Shown: one piece after another, positions 1 to 10,720 of the stretch | Numbering within the stretch: position 1 is the stretch's first letter | How the letters are laid out: every line of letters begins with the position of its first letter | NCBI GenBank assembly: GCA_013214575.1 | Contig: JABSSD010000096.1 | Coordinates: 1-64,000 of the forward strand | Reading direction: 5' to 3' | Source: Paracoccaceae bacterium | GTDB taxonomy: Bacteria > Pseudomonadota > Alphaproteobacteria > Rhodobacterales > Rhodobacteraceae | DNA length: 64,000 bases | The notes under the pieces: generated by a model | What the model saw: only the letters and a program-made list of their open reading frames with translations | Databases searched by the model: none | What the model was told of the DNA's origin: nothing | Position numbers and translations under genes: made by a program

Positions 1-128
1 CCGCGCAAAGCGCGGCGCCACGCCCAAGTCGGCAACGCGTATTGGCCTCGCCAATGCACGGCGCAGACGCGGGAGGGTTTGGAGGGCGGTGGTGACATTG
101 CAATGGGCCGCGCAAACTGGCTTCGCTG

Positions 129-1313
129 TCAGAACCGCTGCCCGACATAGATATAGATCTGATCGTCGCCCAGATTACTATGGCTGAGGTCAACCGAAAA
201 ATCGACCGGGAACTTCTTGGAGACACGATACCTGGCGCCCAACCCGACGGCGCTGTGGCTGCCGTTGTCGCCAAGCGAGCTGAGGTCTGCGCCGGTCCAG
301 CCAATGCCGCCAAACACAACGGCACCCCATCGCGGCCCAAATCTATGCCGGTATTCTGCCTGCAGCGATGTGGAGCGCAGGTCGAGAAACTGGGTGGTGT
401 TGAAGCCGCGCATATTATCGGTGGCACCGATCGAGCATTGGTCAAAAAACGGAGTTTCATCCGTTGCCGCGCAGAGCACCCCGCGAAAAGCCAGGCTCTT
501 GTCCGCCCCCAGGGGGTGGTAGGCATCATAGATGACATGGGCCTTATCATAGCTGGCCCTGCGACTGTCGATATAAAAGCCGCGGGTGGCCTCGGCTGTC
601 AGGCGGGAGCCATCTGTCGGGTAATCGCTGTTATCCCGGCGATCCCAGTCGGCGCTGAAACCGGCGGTGATGATTTCCAGGTTGAGATCCGGAGAATAAC
701 TGGGGGGCAGCGACGGAAGGCCGGGGCTGTCGGCAGAAATGGAGGTGTTGAGGTATCGCATGATACCGCCAAACGAGAGATCCTCGGTGACACCATAGGC
801 CAGATTGAAATGGACCATCTCACCATCCTGATGCACTGGAAAGGTGCCAAGCGGCGTGTACAGATCATATCGGACATCCGCCTTGCCTGCAAACAGGCTC
901 ACCCGCCAGCGGTTGTTGTTAAAGGCCAGGTTGGTCATCAGGCCAACGGCCTGGCTGCCATTGTCTGAGCGCATGGCCCCGACTCCGATCACCGAGGTAT
1001 TGGAACCGGGATCGGTTTTGAACAGATAGCCGGCACCAAGGGCCAGCCCCGACCCGATTGTTGGATTGGCAAACGGAACCGGTGCCACAATCACCGACCC
1101 GTTGCTAAATCCATAGCTGGCCTCTGTCCCGGCCGATTGAACCTGATCCATCTGTCGGTGCACATCGTCGGGGCCAACAGCCTGCACCGCCTGCGGCGCC
1201 ATGCAAGACAAGAGCACCAGCGCCGCCACCCGTGACAGGCGGTTTGGTGAAAGTGTCAGACGCAAGTATCCGAATGCGTCTGACAGGAAGGACGGGGAAA
1301 TATGATCAGTCAT
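129..1313 (-). CDS. BamA/TamA-family (surface antigen D15-like) outer membrane beta-barrel protein
   Basis: 394-aa ORF with N-terminal hydrophobic segment, glycine/aromatic-rich beta-strand pattern (GSGLALGAGYLF, RGFNTTQFLDLRSTSLQAEYRHRF, GLGARYRVSKKFPVDFSVDLSHS) and C-terminal aromatic (YVGQRF) typical of an OMP. Confidence 0.75.
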   Translation of the reverse strand: MTDHISPSFLSDAFGYLRLTLSPNRLSRVAALVLLSCMAPQAVQAVGPDDVHRQMDQVQSAGTEASYGFSNGSVIVAPVPFANPTIGSGLALGAGYLFKTDPGSNTSVIGVGAMRSDNGSQAVGLMTNLAFNNNRWRVSLFAGKADVRYDLYTPLGTFPVHQDGEMVHFNLAYGVTEDLSFGGIMRYLNTSISADSPGLPSLPPSYSPDLNLEIITAGFSADWDRRDNSDYPTDGSRLTAEATRGFYIDSRRASYDKAHVIYDAYHPLGADKSLAFRGVLCAATDETPFFDQCSIGATDNMRGFNTTQFLDLRSTSLQAEYRHRFGPRWGAVVFGGIGWTGADLSSLGDNGSHSAVGLGARYRVSKKFPVDFSVDLSHSNLGDDQIYIYVGQRF

Positions 1314-1335
1314 GTTTTAGTCATTCTGGTCTGGT

Positions 1336-3642
1336 TCACTTTTTCTCTTGTGCAGCCTCGGCCTGCTTGGCTTCGACCTGCTGCTGAACGGCCGCGGCTG
1401 CCGCAGCTGCAATGGCGGTTTCATCCGCTTTGGTCAGGTTTTCACTGTTCTGCACCCCAGGCAGGGAAACCCGCACCTCGCGGCGGGCGAATTCAATGCC
1501 GTTGGCCTCGAACTCTTTGCGAACCCGGTTGTAGATCTCCTTGCGGATGGTGAATTGGGTGCCGGGCTTGGCCATGAACTTACCCCGCATGACGATCCCA
1601 ACATCATCAAACTGAAACACCCCCTGGCTTTTGAACGGCTCCAGGAAATCATCCTTGTACAGAGGATCTGCAATCATCTCGGCGCCGATCCTCTTGAAGA
1701 TCTTTTTGACCTTGTTGGGGTCGGTATCAAACGGCACCGTGAACATCAGCTTCATGATCACCCAGTCGCGGCTGAAATTGGTCAGCTTGGGGATCTCTCC
1801 GTAGGGAATGGTATGCACCAAGCCACGGTGGTGACGCAGCTGCATCGACCGGATTGAGATCTTCTCAACGGTGCCCATGGTGCCGCCAACCTCGACATAT
1901 TCGCCAACGCGAAAGGCGTCGTCGATCAGGAAGAACACACCGGACACCACATCGGTGACCAGTTTCTGGGCGCCAAAACCGATCGCCAGACCAAGGATAC
2001 CGGCGCCCGCCAGCAGTGGCGTAATATCGATGCCAAGACTGCCAACGGCCAGCAATCCAAAGATCACGATGATCGCTGATTGGGCGCTGATCAGCGCCAG
2101 CGGCAGGACCGTGGTCAGACGAGAGCCGCCCGCGCCGCCGCCTTCGCCGCCGCCCAGATCGCCTTCGACCGCGCCGCTGGCTGTTTGTTCTTTGGCGAGC
2201 TGGCGGTTGACGTAAAGGGAGACCAGTTCATAGATCACATAACCGGTGGCAACGGTCATGATGAACTCAACCGAATTGACGGCAAACCGTTCCCCAACAC
2301 CAGCCGCAGCCAGATTGCGCAGATCCAGGTTCCAGGATTCGGCGACCCTGAGCACCACAAAAAGGCCGGCAATCACGCGACCAATTTTGATATAGCTGCG
2401 TTTGGTGGCCTTGTAGGCGACCTCGGCGACGGTGCCTGTGCCAACCATGGGAGGCAGCAGATGGCGCACCAGCCCCCTGATGGCAGTGTCGATGACCGGT
2501 GCCAGCAGCAGCCAGAACATGGTGGTGTAATGCGGGGTTGTCAGCAGCAACTCGATATAGCCGTGGCCAGACAGCAGCTGGACGATGAGCCATGTGACGG
2601 CGGCAACTGAAACGGCAAAATAGGGATAAGCAAAGGCCACCCAGATATCGAAGCGGCTGCGATCGGAATCGGTGCCGAGCATCATCTGGGTCAGGCCTTC
2701 GCGGGCGGTCCAGAATATCAGCGCCACATAGATATGCACGGCGGTGTTCAGCCAGAAGGCAATCCCGGTTTCACGGATGGCAATGCCGTTGGCGATATCA
2801 AAGCCAATGATGAACAGGGTAAACCCAGCCAGAAGCACCAGGCCAATCAGGTTCCGGTGCAGATAGCCGGCCCAGCGGTCGTCGATGTTGACCAGTCGCA
2901 GGTCAGACCGGTTTGGCGCCAGTACAAAGCGCGAGATGGCGGCGCCCAGACGGGGAAACCAGATCAGGTAGGTGACAAACGGGCCAGCAAAGGACAGCTG
3001 GGCCGGGCTCAAGAGGGCGAGGCCCACCATTCTAAGGGCAAAATAAAACGCAACCAAACCAAGGATATCGCGGCCAAAACGGCGCGCCAAAAAGGCAAGC
3101 GCGCTCCACAACGTGGCGTCTTCAGCTGCGGTCTCAGCCCCCTGCCAGCGTTTCGAGATTTGCTTAACGATCCACTCGGCAGCAAGGCCGACGCCAATGG
3201 CCACAGCCATGAAGGCGAATAGTTTCAGCAAACCCATATCGCCGAATGAGCTCCTGAAGTTGGACAGGGCCTCACCCTGCTTGCTGAACAGGACCGGCAG
3301 CTTTTTAATGGCGCCCAGGCCGGGCGCATAAAACGCGCTCCAGTTTTCTTCCAGAATTGTGATCAATCCCTTGCTGGCTGTTGGGGCGGCCTGAGCTGCG
3401 GCAACGGCGTCCAGCCGGTCCAGCAACAAACCCCGAACCTGATCATCCGACATTCGGGCGACCATTTCGTGGATGGCCTCTGGGGTCAAAGGATCTGGGA
3501 GTGTCACAGAACCCGGAGAATCCGCGCCGGTATTCGTGGTTGCAGGCAACATCGGCGATTGGGCGGAAAGAGGCACGGCCGTCGCAATCGTCATCAGACC
3601 GACAAGCAAAATGGAAGCGCAACGCTGCAAAAGAGTATTCAT
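1336..3642 (-). CDS. Mechanosensitive ion channel, MscS family, with large N-terminal membrane region
   Basis: ORF 1336-3675, likely start MNTLLQRC at 3642; MscS core PLLAGAGILGLAIGFGAQKLVTDVVSGVFFLIDDAFRVGEYVEVGGTMGTVEKISIRSMQLR. Confidence 0.92.
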   Translation of the reverse strand: MNTLLQRCASILLVGLMTIATAVPLSAQSPMLPATTNTGADSPGSVTLPDPLTPEAIHEMVARMSDDQVRGLLLDRLDAVAAAQAAPTASKGLITILEENWSAFYAPGLGAIKKLPVLFSKQGEALSNFRSSFGDMGLLKLFAFMAVAIGVGLAAEWIVKQISKRWQGAETAAEDATLWSALAFLARRFGRDILGLVAFYFALRMVGLALLSPAQLSFAGPFVTYLIWFPRLGAAISRFVLAPNRSDLRLVNIDDRWAGYLHRNLIGLVLLAGFTLFIIGFDIANGIAIRETGIAFWLNTAVHIYVALIFWTAREGLTQMMLGTDSDRSRFDIWVAFAYPYFAVSVAAVTWLIVQLLSGHGYIELLLTTPHYTTMFWLLLAPVIDTAIRGLVRHLLPPMVGTGTVAEVAYKATKRSYIKIGRVIAGLFVVLRVAESWNLDLRNLAAAGVGERFAVNSVEFIMTVATGYVIYELVSLYVNRQLAKEQTASGAVEGDLGGGEGGGAGGSRLTTVLPLALISAQSAIIVIFGLLAVGSLGIDITPLLAGAGILGLAIGFGAQKLVTDVVSGVFFLIDDAFRVGEYVEVGGTMGTVEKISIRSMQLRHHRGLVHTIPYGEIPKLTNFSRDWVIMKLMFTVPFDTDPNKVKKIFKRIGAEMIADPLYKDDFLEPFKSQGVFQFDDVGIVMRGKFMAKPGTQFTIRKEIYNRVRKEFEANGIEFARREVRVSLPGVQNSENLTKADETAIAAAAAAAVQQQVEAKQAEAAQEKK

Positions 3643-3767
3643 ATTATCCTCTCGGAAATTGGTCGTCAGGTGCAAATTCTAAAAAACGGCAGGACACTGG
3701 CAGTGCCCTTGGTCAATATAATGTGACTGTTTCGCTTAGTTTGCTGGAATTTTCCAGATAGGAACAG

Positions 3768-3803
3768 CAAAAAAAAAGGCCGAGCACAAGGCTCGGCCGA
3801 AGT
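3768..3803 (-). terminator. Rho-independent terminator
   Basis: Minus strand GGCCGAGC-CTTGT-GCTCGGCC followed by a run of T. Confidence 0.8.
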
Positions 3804-3931
3804 CCAACAGGGAGGTATGAAGGTGAAGCAATTGCCGTCACCTTCGAAAGCTGATCTAGGCCCGCTGAGTTAGCCCTTCAAGGCAATAATCGCTTGCCGC
3901 GATCAAAGCCGTTATGCGTTTTTTGCATAGC

Positions 3932-4843
3932 TCATATTTTGCCCAACTCTTTTAGATGTTTGCGGTGGGCAATGATCTCATTCTGCACAAAATCACGGAA
4001 GGCTGAAATCCGTCTGGAATGGCGCAATTCCTCGGGATAAGCCAAGTATACAGGGACTTCAGTGGAATATTTGTGTTGGAATATCTGCACCAGATCAGGG
4101 AAATCCTCGGTGACATAGTCCGGCAGCACGCCGATACCGAGGTCGTGCAAAACCCCTTGCAATACGCCGAAATAGTTGTTCACCGTCAGCAGCGACACAG
4201 GGTTATGTGTCATCAAATTCTGCACCAGACTGGCAGCAGTGCCAACTTGCGGTGAGCGTGGGTTCTGACAGATCAACCTGTGGCGCGACATGTCGCTGAG
4301 TTCTTCGGGGGTGCCGTTTTTCTCAAGATAAGCGCGCGAGGCATAGAGCTGCATTTTGACTGTCATCAGGCGTTTTCGAATCAAATCAGCCTGACTGGGC
4401 TCTTTCATGCGAATCGCTACATCGGCTTCGCGCATCGGCAGATCCAGCACACGCTCTTCCAGCATGAGGTCGATTTTCAGGTTTGGGTATTGCTCGTAGA
4501 GCTTGGTCAGACGCGGCGCCAGCCATAGGGTGCCAAAGCCAAATGTGGTGGTGACCCGCAGCTCGCCAAACACCTCTTCATCGCTATCGCGAATCCGCGC
4601 CGAGGCGGTTTCCAGCCGTTTCGACATCGCCGCGGTTGCATCGAACAGCAACTCGCCCTGCTCGGTGAGTATCAGCCCCCGCGCATGGCGGTGAAACAGC
4701 GTTGCACTCAGGCTTTCCTCCAAAGCGCGAATCTGCCGGCTGACGGCAGATTGTGACAGGTTCAACTTGTCACCGGCATGAGTAAGACTACCGGCATCAG
4801 CCACCGCGTGAAAAATTCTAAGCTTGTCCCAATCCATAGCCAT
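3932..4843 (-). CDS. LysR-family transcriptional regulator
   Basis: 303 aa; N-terminal HTH MDWDKLRIFHAVADAGSLTHAGDKLNLSQSAVSRQIRALEESLSATLFHRHARGLILTEQGE. Confidence 0.93.
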   Translation of the reverse strand: MAMDWDKLRIFHAVADAGSLTHAGDKLNLSQSAVSRQIRALEESLSATLFHRHARGLILTEQGELLFDATAAMSKRLETASARIRDSDEEVFGELRVTTTFGFGTLWLAPRLTKLYEQYPNLKIDLMLEERVLDLPMREADVAIRMKEPSQADLIRKRLMTVKMQLYASRAYLEKNGTPEELSDMSRHRLICQNPRSPQVGTAASLVQNLMTHNPVSLLTVNNYFGVLQGVLHDLGIGVLPDYVTEDFPDLVQIFQHKYSTEVPVYLAYPEELRHSRRISAFRDFVQNEIIAHRKHLKELGKI

Positions 4844-5004
4844 CTCTTTTGATCCGTTGGGGCTAACCTATATGAATTGTATCGCTTGTTTCAATTTTAA
4901 CCGTGCCCAAACCGCAATTTTTTGGAAATTCGGCTATACAGGTCAGCATTTGTGACCTAATAATAAGTTGAACACAGCACGCCAGTCAAGGTTGGGAGGC
5001 CCCG

Positions 5005-8000
5005 ATGAGCAAGCAGACTATTTCGCTTAACGATAAATATGACCTGGAGAAATCCTCGGTCATGTTGAACGGCACTCAGGCTCTGGTGCGGTTGATGCTG
5101 ACGCAAAAATTGCGCGACACCGCCGCCGGGCTGAACACTGCGGGTCTGGTCACCGGCTACCGGGGCTCGCCGCTGGGGTCCGTCGACACCATGATGGTCC
5201 GCGCTGAAAAGCAGCTGAAGGCTGCCGATGTGACCTTCCAGTACGGTCTGAACGAAGACCTCGCGGCCACCGCTCTCTGGGGCAGTCAGCAGGCTGAGGT
5301 GCGCGGCGAAGGCAAATACGACGGTGTGTTTGGCCTGTGGTACGGCAAGGGTCCGGGGGTTGACCGTTCGGGCGATGTCATTCGTCACGCCAATATGGCT
5401 GGCAGTTCCAAGCATGGCGGCGTGCTGATGGCCATGGGCGATGATCACACCGGCGAGTCCTCGACCGTGCTGCACCAGTCGGAATGGTCTCTGATGGATT
5501 CCTATCTGCCGATTGTCAGCCCGGCGGGGGTGCAGGAAATCCTCGACTATGGGATTTATGGCATCGCGCTCAGCCGGTTTTCGGGTCTCTGGGTTGGCCT
5601 GAAGACAATGAAAGACACCATCGAGGTCACCTCGGTTGTCGATGGAGACCCGAACCGGGTGCAGCTAGTGACGCCCGAGTTTGAAATGCCCTCCGACGGG
5701 CTCAATATCCGGCTTGCCGATGACCGCTTCCAGCAGGAAGACCGGCTGATAGACCACAAACGCTTTGCCGCCGAGGCGTTCTCCCATGCCAATAAGATGG
5801 ACAAGCGTATCTGGGGCCAGCGCGGTGCCAAAATCGGCTTTGTCGCGGCTGGCAAGAACTGGTTGGACCTGACCCACGCATTGTCGCTGCTCAATATCGA
5901 CGAGAACACCGCCGAGCGGCTGGGGATCACCACTTATAAAATCGGCCAGACCTTTCCGCTGGACATGAAGGGTTTTCACGATTGGGCCGAAGGGCTGGAT
6001 CTGATTGTCGTGGTTGAGGAAAAGCGCAAGCTGATCGAGATTCAGATCAAAGAGGCGATTTTTGACGACCGTCGCGGCCGCCGGGTCTATGGCTGGCACA
6101 AGGGCGGCGGTGCCGGATCAATGCACGGCGAAGAGCTGTTCCCAACCCGCTACGCGCTGGACCCGATCATGATCGCCGAGAAGCTGGGCCAGATCCTGAT
6201 CGAAGAAGGCCGCGAAACCGATGCTATACACGCCGGCCTGGCCGCACTAAGCGAGGCCCGCCGGGCTGATAACGCTGAAGAAATCACCTCACGGCTGCCG
6301 TATTTCTGTTCCGGCTGCCCGCATAACTCCTCCACCCGACTGCCCGAAGGCTCGCGCGCCTATGCCGGCATCGGCTGCCATTTCATGGTGCAGTGGATGG
6401 ACCGCGAAACCACCGGCTTTACCCATATGGGCGGCGAGGGCGCCAACTGGATTGGTGAAGCACCCTTTTCCAAGCGGAGCCATGTGTTCCAGAACCTCGG
6501 CGATGGCACCTACAACCACTCAGGCGTGCAGGCGATCCGGGCTGCCTTGGCTGAGGGCACCACCATGACCTACAAGATCCTGTACAACGACGCGGTTGCG
6601 ATGACCGGCGGGCAGAGTAACGAGGGCGGGTTGGACGCGCCCCGCATCGCCCGCGAACTGCTGGCCATGGGGGTCAAAACCATGGCGGTGGTCTATGATG
6701 AAAAAGAGGATGTGAGTGCCAGCCAGTTCCCTGTGGGTATGCGGATGCATGAACGCAGCGAGCTGATGAGCGTTCAGCGCGAGTTCGAACAGGTCGAGGG
6801 GGTCTCGGCGATCCTGTATATTCAGACCTGCGCCGCCGAAAAACGCCGTCGCCGCAAGCGCGGATTGTTCCCGGACCCGGATCAGCGGCTGTTCATCAAT
6901 ACCGATGTCTGCGAGGGCTGCGGCGATTGCGGCATCCAGTCAAACTGCGTGTCGATTGTGCCGGCTGAAACCGAACTGGGCCGCAAGCGGGCGATTGATC
7001 AATCCTCTTGCAACAAAGATTTCTCCTGTGTGAGTGGCTTCTGCCCCTCCTTCCTGACAATCGAGGGCGGCACCCCACGCAAAAGCGCCACCGCCGAGCT
7101 GGAATTGCCGGAGCTGCCACAGCCAGAGCTGCCCGCCATTGACGGCACCTTCAACGTGATCATCACCGGCGTTGGAGGCACCGGCGTCGTTACCCTTGGT
7201 GCGGTGATGGCGCAGGCAGCGCAGATTGACGGCAAAGGTGCTGGCATGATGGAAATGGCCGGGCTGGCGCAAAAGGGCGGCGCCGTGCACATCCATTGCC
7301 GTCTGGCCAACCGTCCCGAAGATATCAGCGCCATTCGGGTGGCCACCGGCGAGGCCCACGCGTTGATCGGTGGCGATCTGGTGGTCAGTGCCGGCGCCAA
7401 GACGCTTGGTCTGGCCACCACCGGGCGCACCGGTGCGGTGGTCAACAGCCACGAGATCATCACCGGTGATTTCACCCGCGACACCAACTTTAAAATTCCC
7501 TCGGATCGGTTGCAACTGGCGCTCGAGGCGCGGCTGCGGGGGCGCCTTGATCTGTTCGACGCCACCGATCTGGCCAAGGCAACACTGGGAGATTCTATTT
7601 TCTCCAACATGATGGTGTTTGGCGCCGCCTGGCAGCGCGGCTTGATCCCGTTGAGCCTCGATGCGCTGACCCAGGCGATCACCTTGAATGGCACCGCGGT
7701 CGAACGCAACCTGCGGGCCTTTGACATTGGCCGCTGGGCGGTGCTGTTCCCGGTTGAGGCCGCACAGCTGAGCCAGTCGACAGTGGCGCAATTGCCGGTG
7801 AGTTTGGATGAAAAAATTGCCTATCGCAGCGCTCAACTGGTGGCCTATCAGGGCCCCGGACTGGCCAGACGCTATGGCAAACTGCTGGATGGGATCAGCG
7901 ACACAGCCCTGAAAGAGGCGGTCGCCAAGGGCTATCACAAACTGCTGGCCTATAAGGACGAGTATGAGGTCGCCCGGCTGCTGCTGGATAGCCGCGCCAA

Positions 8001-8427
8001 GGCCGAGGTGGAGTTTGAGGGCGATTTCAAACTGTCCTACAATCTGGCGCCGCCGGTTTTGGGTGGAAAAGATGCCAATGGCCGTCCCAGAAAACGCAAA
8101 TTCGGTCCCCGCATGCTGCCGTTGCTGCGCCTGTTGGCGCGGTTGAAACCGCTGCGTGGCACGCCTCTGGACATCTTTGGCTACACCGCTGATCGCAAAA
8201 TGGAACGCGCCCTGATCAAGCAATTTGAGGCGGATATGAAGACCTGGTTGCCCAAAGCCAGTCCCGAACTCCTGGAGCCGCTCATCGCTTTGTCAGAGCT
8301 GCCATTGCAGATCAACGGATTTGGGCCGGTCAAACATGCAGCGGCGCAAACAGCGGCCAAACGCCGTGAGGAACTGCTGGCGGTGCTGGCGCAGGGCGGC
8401 GCTCAGATCGGCAAGGCGGCAGAATAA
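5005..8427 (+). CDS. Indolepyruvate ferredoxin oxidoreductase family protein (fused alpha/beta subunits)
   Basis: 1140 aa; TPP-binding GxGCHFM region, CxxCxxC-type cluster (VCEGCGDCGIQSNCVSI), C-terminal GVGGTGVVTLGAVMAQAAQIDGK. Confidence 0.93.
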   Translation: MSKQTISLNDKYDLEKSSVMLNGTQALVRLMLTQKLRDTAAGLNTAGLVTGYRGSPLGSVDTMMVRAEKQLKAADVTFQYGLNEDLAATALWGSQQAEVRGEGKYDGVFGLWYGKGPGVDRSGDVIRHANMAGSSKHGGVLMAMGDDHTGESSTVLHQSEWSLMDSYLPIVSPAGVQEILDYGIYGIALSRFSGLWVGLKTMKDTIEVTSVVDGDPNRVQLVTPEFEMPSDGLNIRLADDRFQQEDRLIDHKRFAAEAFSHANKMDKRIWGQRGAKIGFVAAGKNWLDLTHALSLLNIDENTAERLGITTYKIGQTFPLDMKGFHDWAEGLDLIVVVEEKRKLIEIQIKEAIFDDRRGRRVYGWHKGGGAGSMHGEELFPTRYALDPIMIAEKLGQILIEEGRETDAIHAGLAALSEARRADNAEEITSRLPYFCSGCPHNSSTRLPEGSRAYAGIGCHFMVQWMDRETTGFTHMGGEGANWIGEAPFSKRSHVFQNLGDGTYNHSGVQAIRAALAEGTTMTYKILYNDAVAMTGGQSNEGGLDAPRIARELLAMGVKTMAVVYDEKEDVSASQFPVGMRMHERSELMSVQREFEQVEGVSAILYIQTCAAEKRRRRKRGLFPDPDQRLFINTDVCEGCGDCGIQSNCVSIVPAETELGRKRAIDQSSCNKDFSCVSGFCPSFLTIEGGTPRKSATAELELPELPQPELPAIDGTFNVIITGVGGTGVVTLGAVMAQAAQIDGKGAGMMEMAGLAQKGGAVHIHCRLANRPEDISAIRVATGEAHALIGGDLVVSAGAKTLGLATTGRTGAVVNSHEIITGDFTRDTNFKIPSDRLQLALEARLRGRLDLFDATDLAKATLGDSIFSNMMVFGAAWQRGLIPLSLDALTQAITLNGTAVERNLRAFDIGRWAVLFPVEAAQLSQSTVAQLPVSLDEKIAYRSAQLVAYQGPGLARRYGKLLDGISDTALKEAVAKGYHKLLAYKDEYEVARLLLDSRAKAEVEFEGDFKLSYNLAPPVLGGKDANGRPRKRKFGPRMLPLLRLLARLKPLRGTPLDIFGYTADRKMERALIKQFEADMKTWLPKASPELLEPLIALSELPLQINGFGPVKHAAAQTAAKRREELLAVLAQGGAQIGKAAE

Positions 8428-8762
8428 CCGCAGGCGCTGCGCCGCGGCGCGGCGCTCTAAACCGGGGGCCGGTTCTTCATCTGGCGATAAATATCCCGGG
8501 GTCCGGGGCTGGCCCCGGTGCAACAGCCGTTTTGCGCGACACCGCAATGCAGATCAAAGAGTTCTTCAATAAGAGTGGAAACCGCCGTGCGGCGGGTGAT
8601 TGGCGATCCGATTGCGCGTGACTGACTGACCCCACCGTCCGCAGACGGTAAAGCAATGATGGATTTCCTGCGCAAAGCCCCGTATGAGCTGTCCCCAACG
8701 CCGCTAAAATAATATGATTACGGCTCTGACTTCGAGGACAGGCATCGCGCCTGACAGGGACT

Positions 8763-9572
8763 ATGGCAGTTGGTATCTTTGATTCCGGATTGGGCGGGCT
8801 GACCGTCCTGAACGCCGCGCAGCAGCGGCTGCCCGATGTTGATTTCCTCTATTATGGCGATAATGCCCATGCGCCTTACGGGGTGCGCGACGCCGAGGAT
8901 GTCTTTCAGCTGACCAGAGGCGCGGTTGAAACCATGTGGTCGCATGGCTGTGATTTGGTGATTCTGGCCTGCAATACCGCCAGTGCCGCGGCGCTGCGGC
9001 GCTTGCAGGAGGGCGGCTTGCCGCCCGGCAAACGGGTGCTGGGGGTCTTTGTGCCGCTGATTGAGGCGCTGACCGAGCGCCAATGGGGCGACAATTCGCC
9101 ACCGCGCGAAGTCGAAGTCAAACATGTTGCACTGTTTGCCACGCCGGCAACCGTGGCCAGCCGGGCTTTTCAGCGCGAACTGGCGTTTCGGGCCATTGGT
9201 GTGGACGTCGAGGCGCAAAGCTGTGGCGGGGTGGTGGATGCCATTGAGGACGGCGATGAGATCCTGGCAGAAGCCTTGGTGCGCAGCCATGTGGAGGCGC
9301 TAAAGCGCAAGATGCCCGAGCCGCAGGCCGCCATCCTGGGCTGCACCCATTATCCGCTGATGGAGGCCTGTTTTCAAAAGGCGCTCGGGCCGGATGTGAA
9401 AGTGTTCAGTCAGGGTGATCTGGTGGCTGAAAGCCTGGCCCATTATCTGGATCGTCACCCCGACATGATGGGCAGCGGGCCGGCTGGGTTTCTGACCAGC
9501 GGTGACGCCGCCCGGGTGAGTGATCGCGCCACCCAGTTTTTGCGACGAGAAATCACCTTTGCCGCCGCATGA
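8763..9572 (+). CDS. murI: Glutamate racemase
   Basis: [48 protein letters not shown] motifs. Confidence 0.95.
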   Translation: MAVGIFDSGLGGLTVLNAAQQRLPDVDFLYYGDNAHAPYGVRDAEDVFQLTRGAVETMWSHGCDLVILACNTASAAALRRLQEGGLPPGKRVLGVFVPLIEALTERQWGDNSPPREVEVKHVALFATPATVASRAFQRELAFRAIGVDVEAQSCGGVVDAIEDGDEILAEALVRSHVEALKRKMPEPQAAILGCTHYPLMEACFQKALGPDVKVFSQGDLVAESLAHYLDRHPDMMGSGPAGFLTSGDAARVSDRATQFLRREITFAAA

Positions 9573-9684
9573 TCAAGCCGCATGAACGTGTTGCCTGATC
9601 CAGGTCAAGGCGCTTGCCCCTTCCAATCTTATCTTCATCACCAGTCCCGGCGATGACATATGACATTCAAGAAAGAGGTCTGAT

Positions 9685-10713
9685 ATGGCCCACAAAATAG
9701 CTATTCTGGGCGCCAGCGGCTATACTGGCGCCGAACTGGTGCGGTTGATTTCGCAGCATCCGGGTCTGGAGATCGTTGCCCTCTCTGCTGACCGCAAGGC
9801 CGGTCTGGAAATGGCGCAGGTTTTCCCACATCTGCGGCACCTGGCGCTGCCGACCCTGTGCAAGATTGACGACATTGAGTTTTCTCAAGTCGATCTGTGC
9901 TTTTGTGCCTTACCCCATAAAACCAGCCAGCAGGTGATTTCGGCGCTGCCTGACAGCCTGAAGATTGTTGATCTGTCGGCGGATTTCCGGCTGCGGGATC
10001 CAGCTGATTATGAGACATGGTACGGCAACCCGCATGCGGCGCCAGAACTGCAGAAAGAGGCGGTTTACGGGCTGACCGAGTTCTACCGCGCGGAGATTGC
10101 CGCGGCGCGTCTGGTTGCAGGCACCGGCTGCAATGCGGCAGCTGGGCAGTTTGCCCTGCGGCCTTTGATCGCTGCCGGGGTGATTGATCTGGATGATATT
10201 ATCCTGGATCTGAAATGCGCGGTGTCTGGGGCTGGCCGCTCGCTAAAAGAAGGGCTGCTGCACGCTGAATTGAGCGAAGGCTACCATGCCTATGCCGTTG
10301 GCGGCAGTCACCGGCATCTGGGTGAGTTTGATCAGGAGTTTTCGGCTGTTGCCGGGCGTCCGGTGCAGATCCAGTTCACCCCACATCTGATGCCCGCCAA
10401 CCGGGGCATATTGGCGACGGCTTATGTCAAAGGTGATGCACAGGAGATCTATGCCACCTTTGCGGCGGCCTATGCGGATGAGCCCTTTGTTGATCTGCTG
10501 CCGTTTGGCGAAGCCCCCAGTACCCATCACGTCCGCGGCTCAAACTTTTGCCATATCGGTGTCTCGGCGGACCGGATCAAGGGCCGGACGATCATCATCG
10601 CAGCATTGGATAACCTGACAAAAGGCAGCAGCGGCCAGGCCTTGCAGAATGCCAACCTGATGTTAGGTGAAGATGAAACAACGGGGCTGATGATGGCTCC
10701 GCTTTTCCCGTGA
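9685..10713 (+). CDS. argC: N-acetyl-gamma-glutamyl-phosphate reductase
   Basis: [53 protein letters not shown]. Confidence 0.96.
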   Translation: MAHKIAILGASGYTGAELVRLISQHPGLEIVALSADRKAGLEMAQVFPHLRHLALPTLCKIDDIEFSQVDLCFCALPHKTSQQVISALPDSLKIVDLSADFRLRDPADYETWYGNPHAAPELQKEAVYGLTEFYRAEIAAARLVAGTGCNAAAGQFALRPLIAAGVIDLDDIILDLKCAVSGAGRSLKEGLLHAELSEGYHAYAVGGSHRHLGEFDQEFSAVAGRPVQIQFTPHLMPANRGILATAYVKGDAQEIYATFAAAYADEPFVDLLPFGEAPSTHHVRGSNFCHIGVSADRIKGRTIIIAALDNLTKGSSGQALQNANLMLGEDETTGLMMAPLFP

Positions 10714-10720
10714 GGACGAC

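Noticed and set aside
3818-3874. 18-codon plus-strand ORF MKVKQLPSPSKADLGPLS preceded by GGGAGG
   Set aside because: SD-to-start spacing of about 1 nt is too short and the strand context favours the minus-strand LysR 3' region.
6940-8223. 427-aa minus-strand ORF inside the indolepyruvate oxidoreductase gene
   Set aside because: Antisense shadow ORF from high-GC codon usage; no recognisable motifs and the opposite frame is a clear conserved enzyme.
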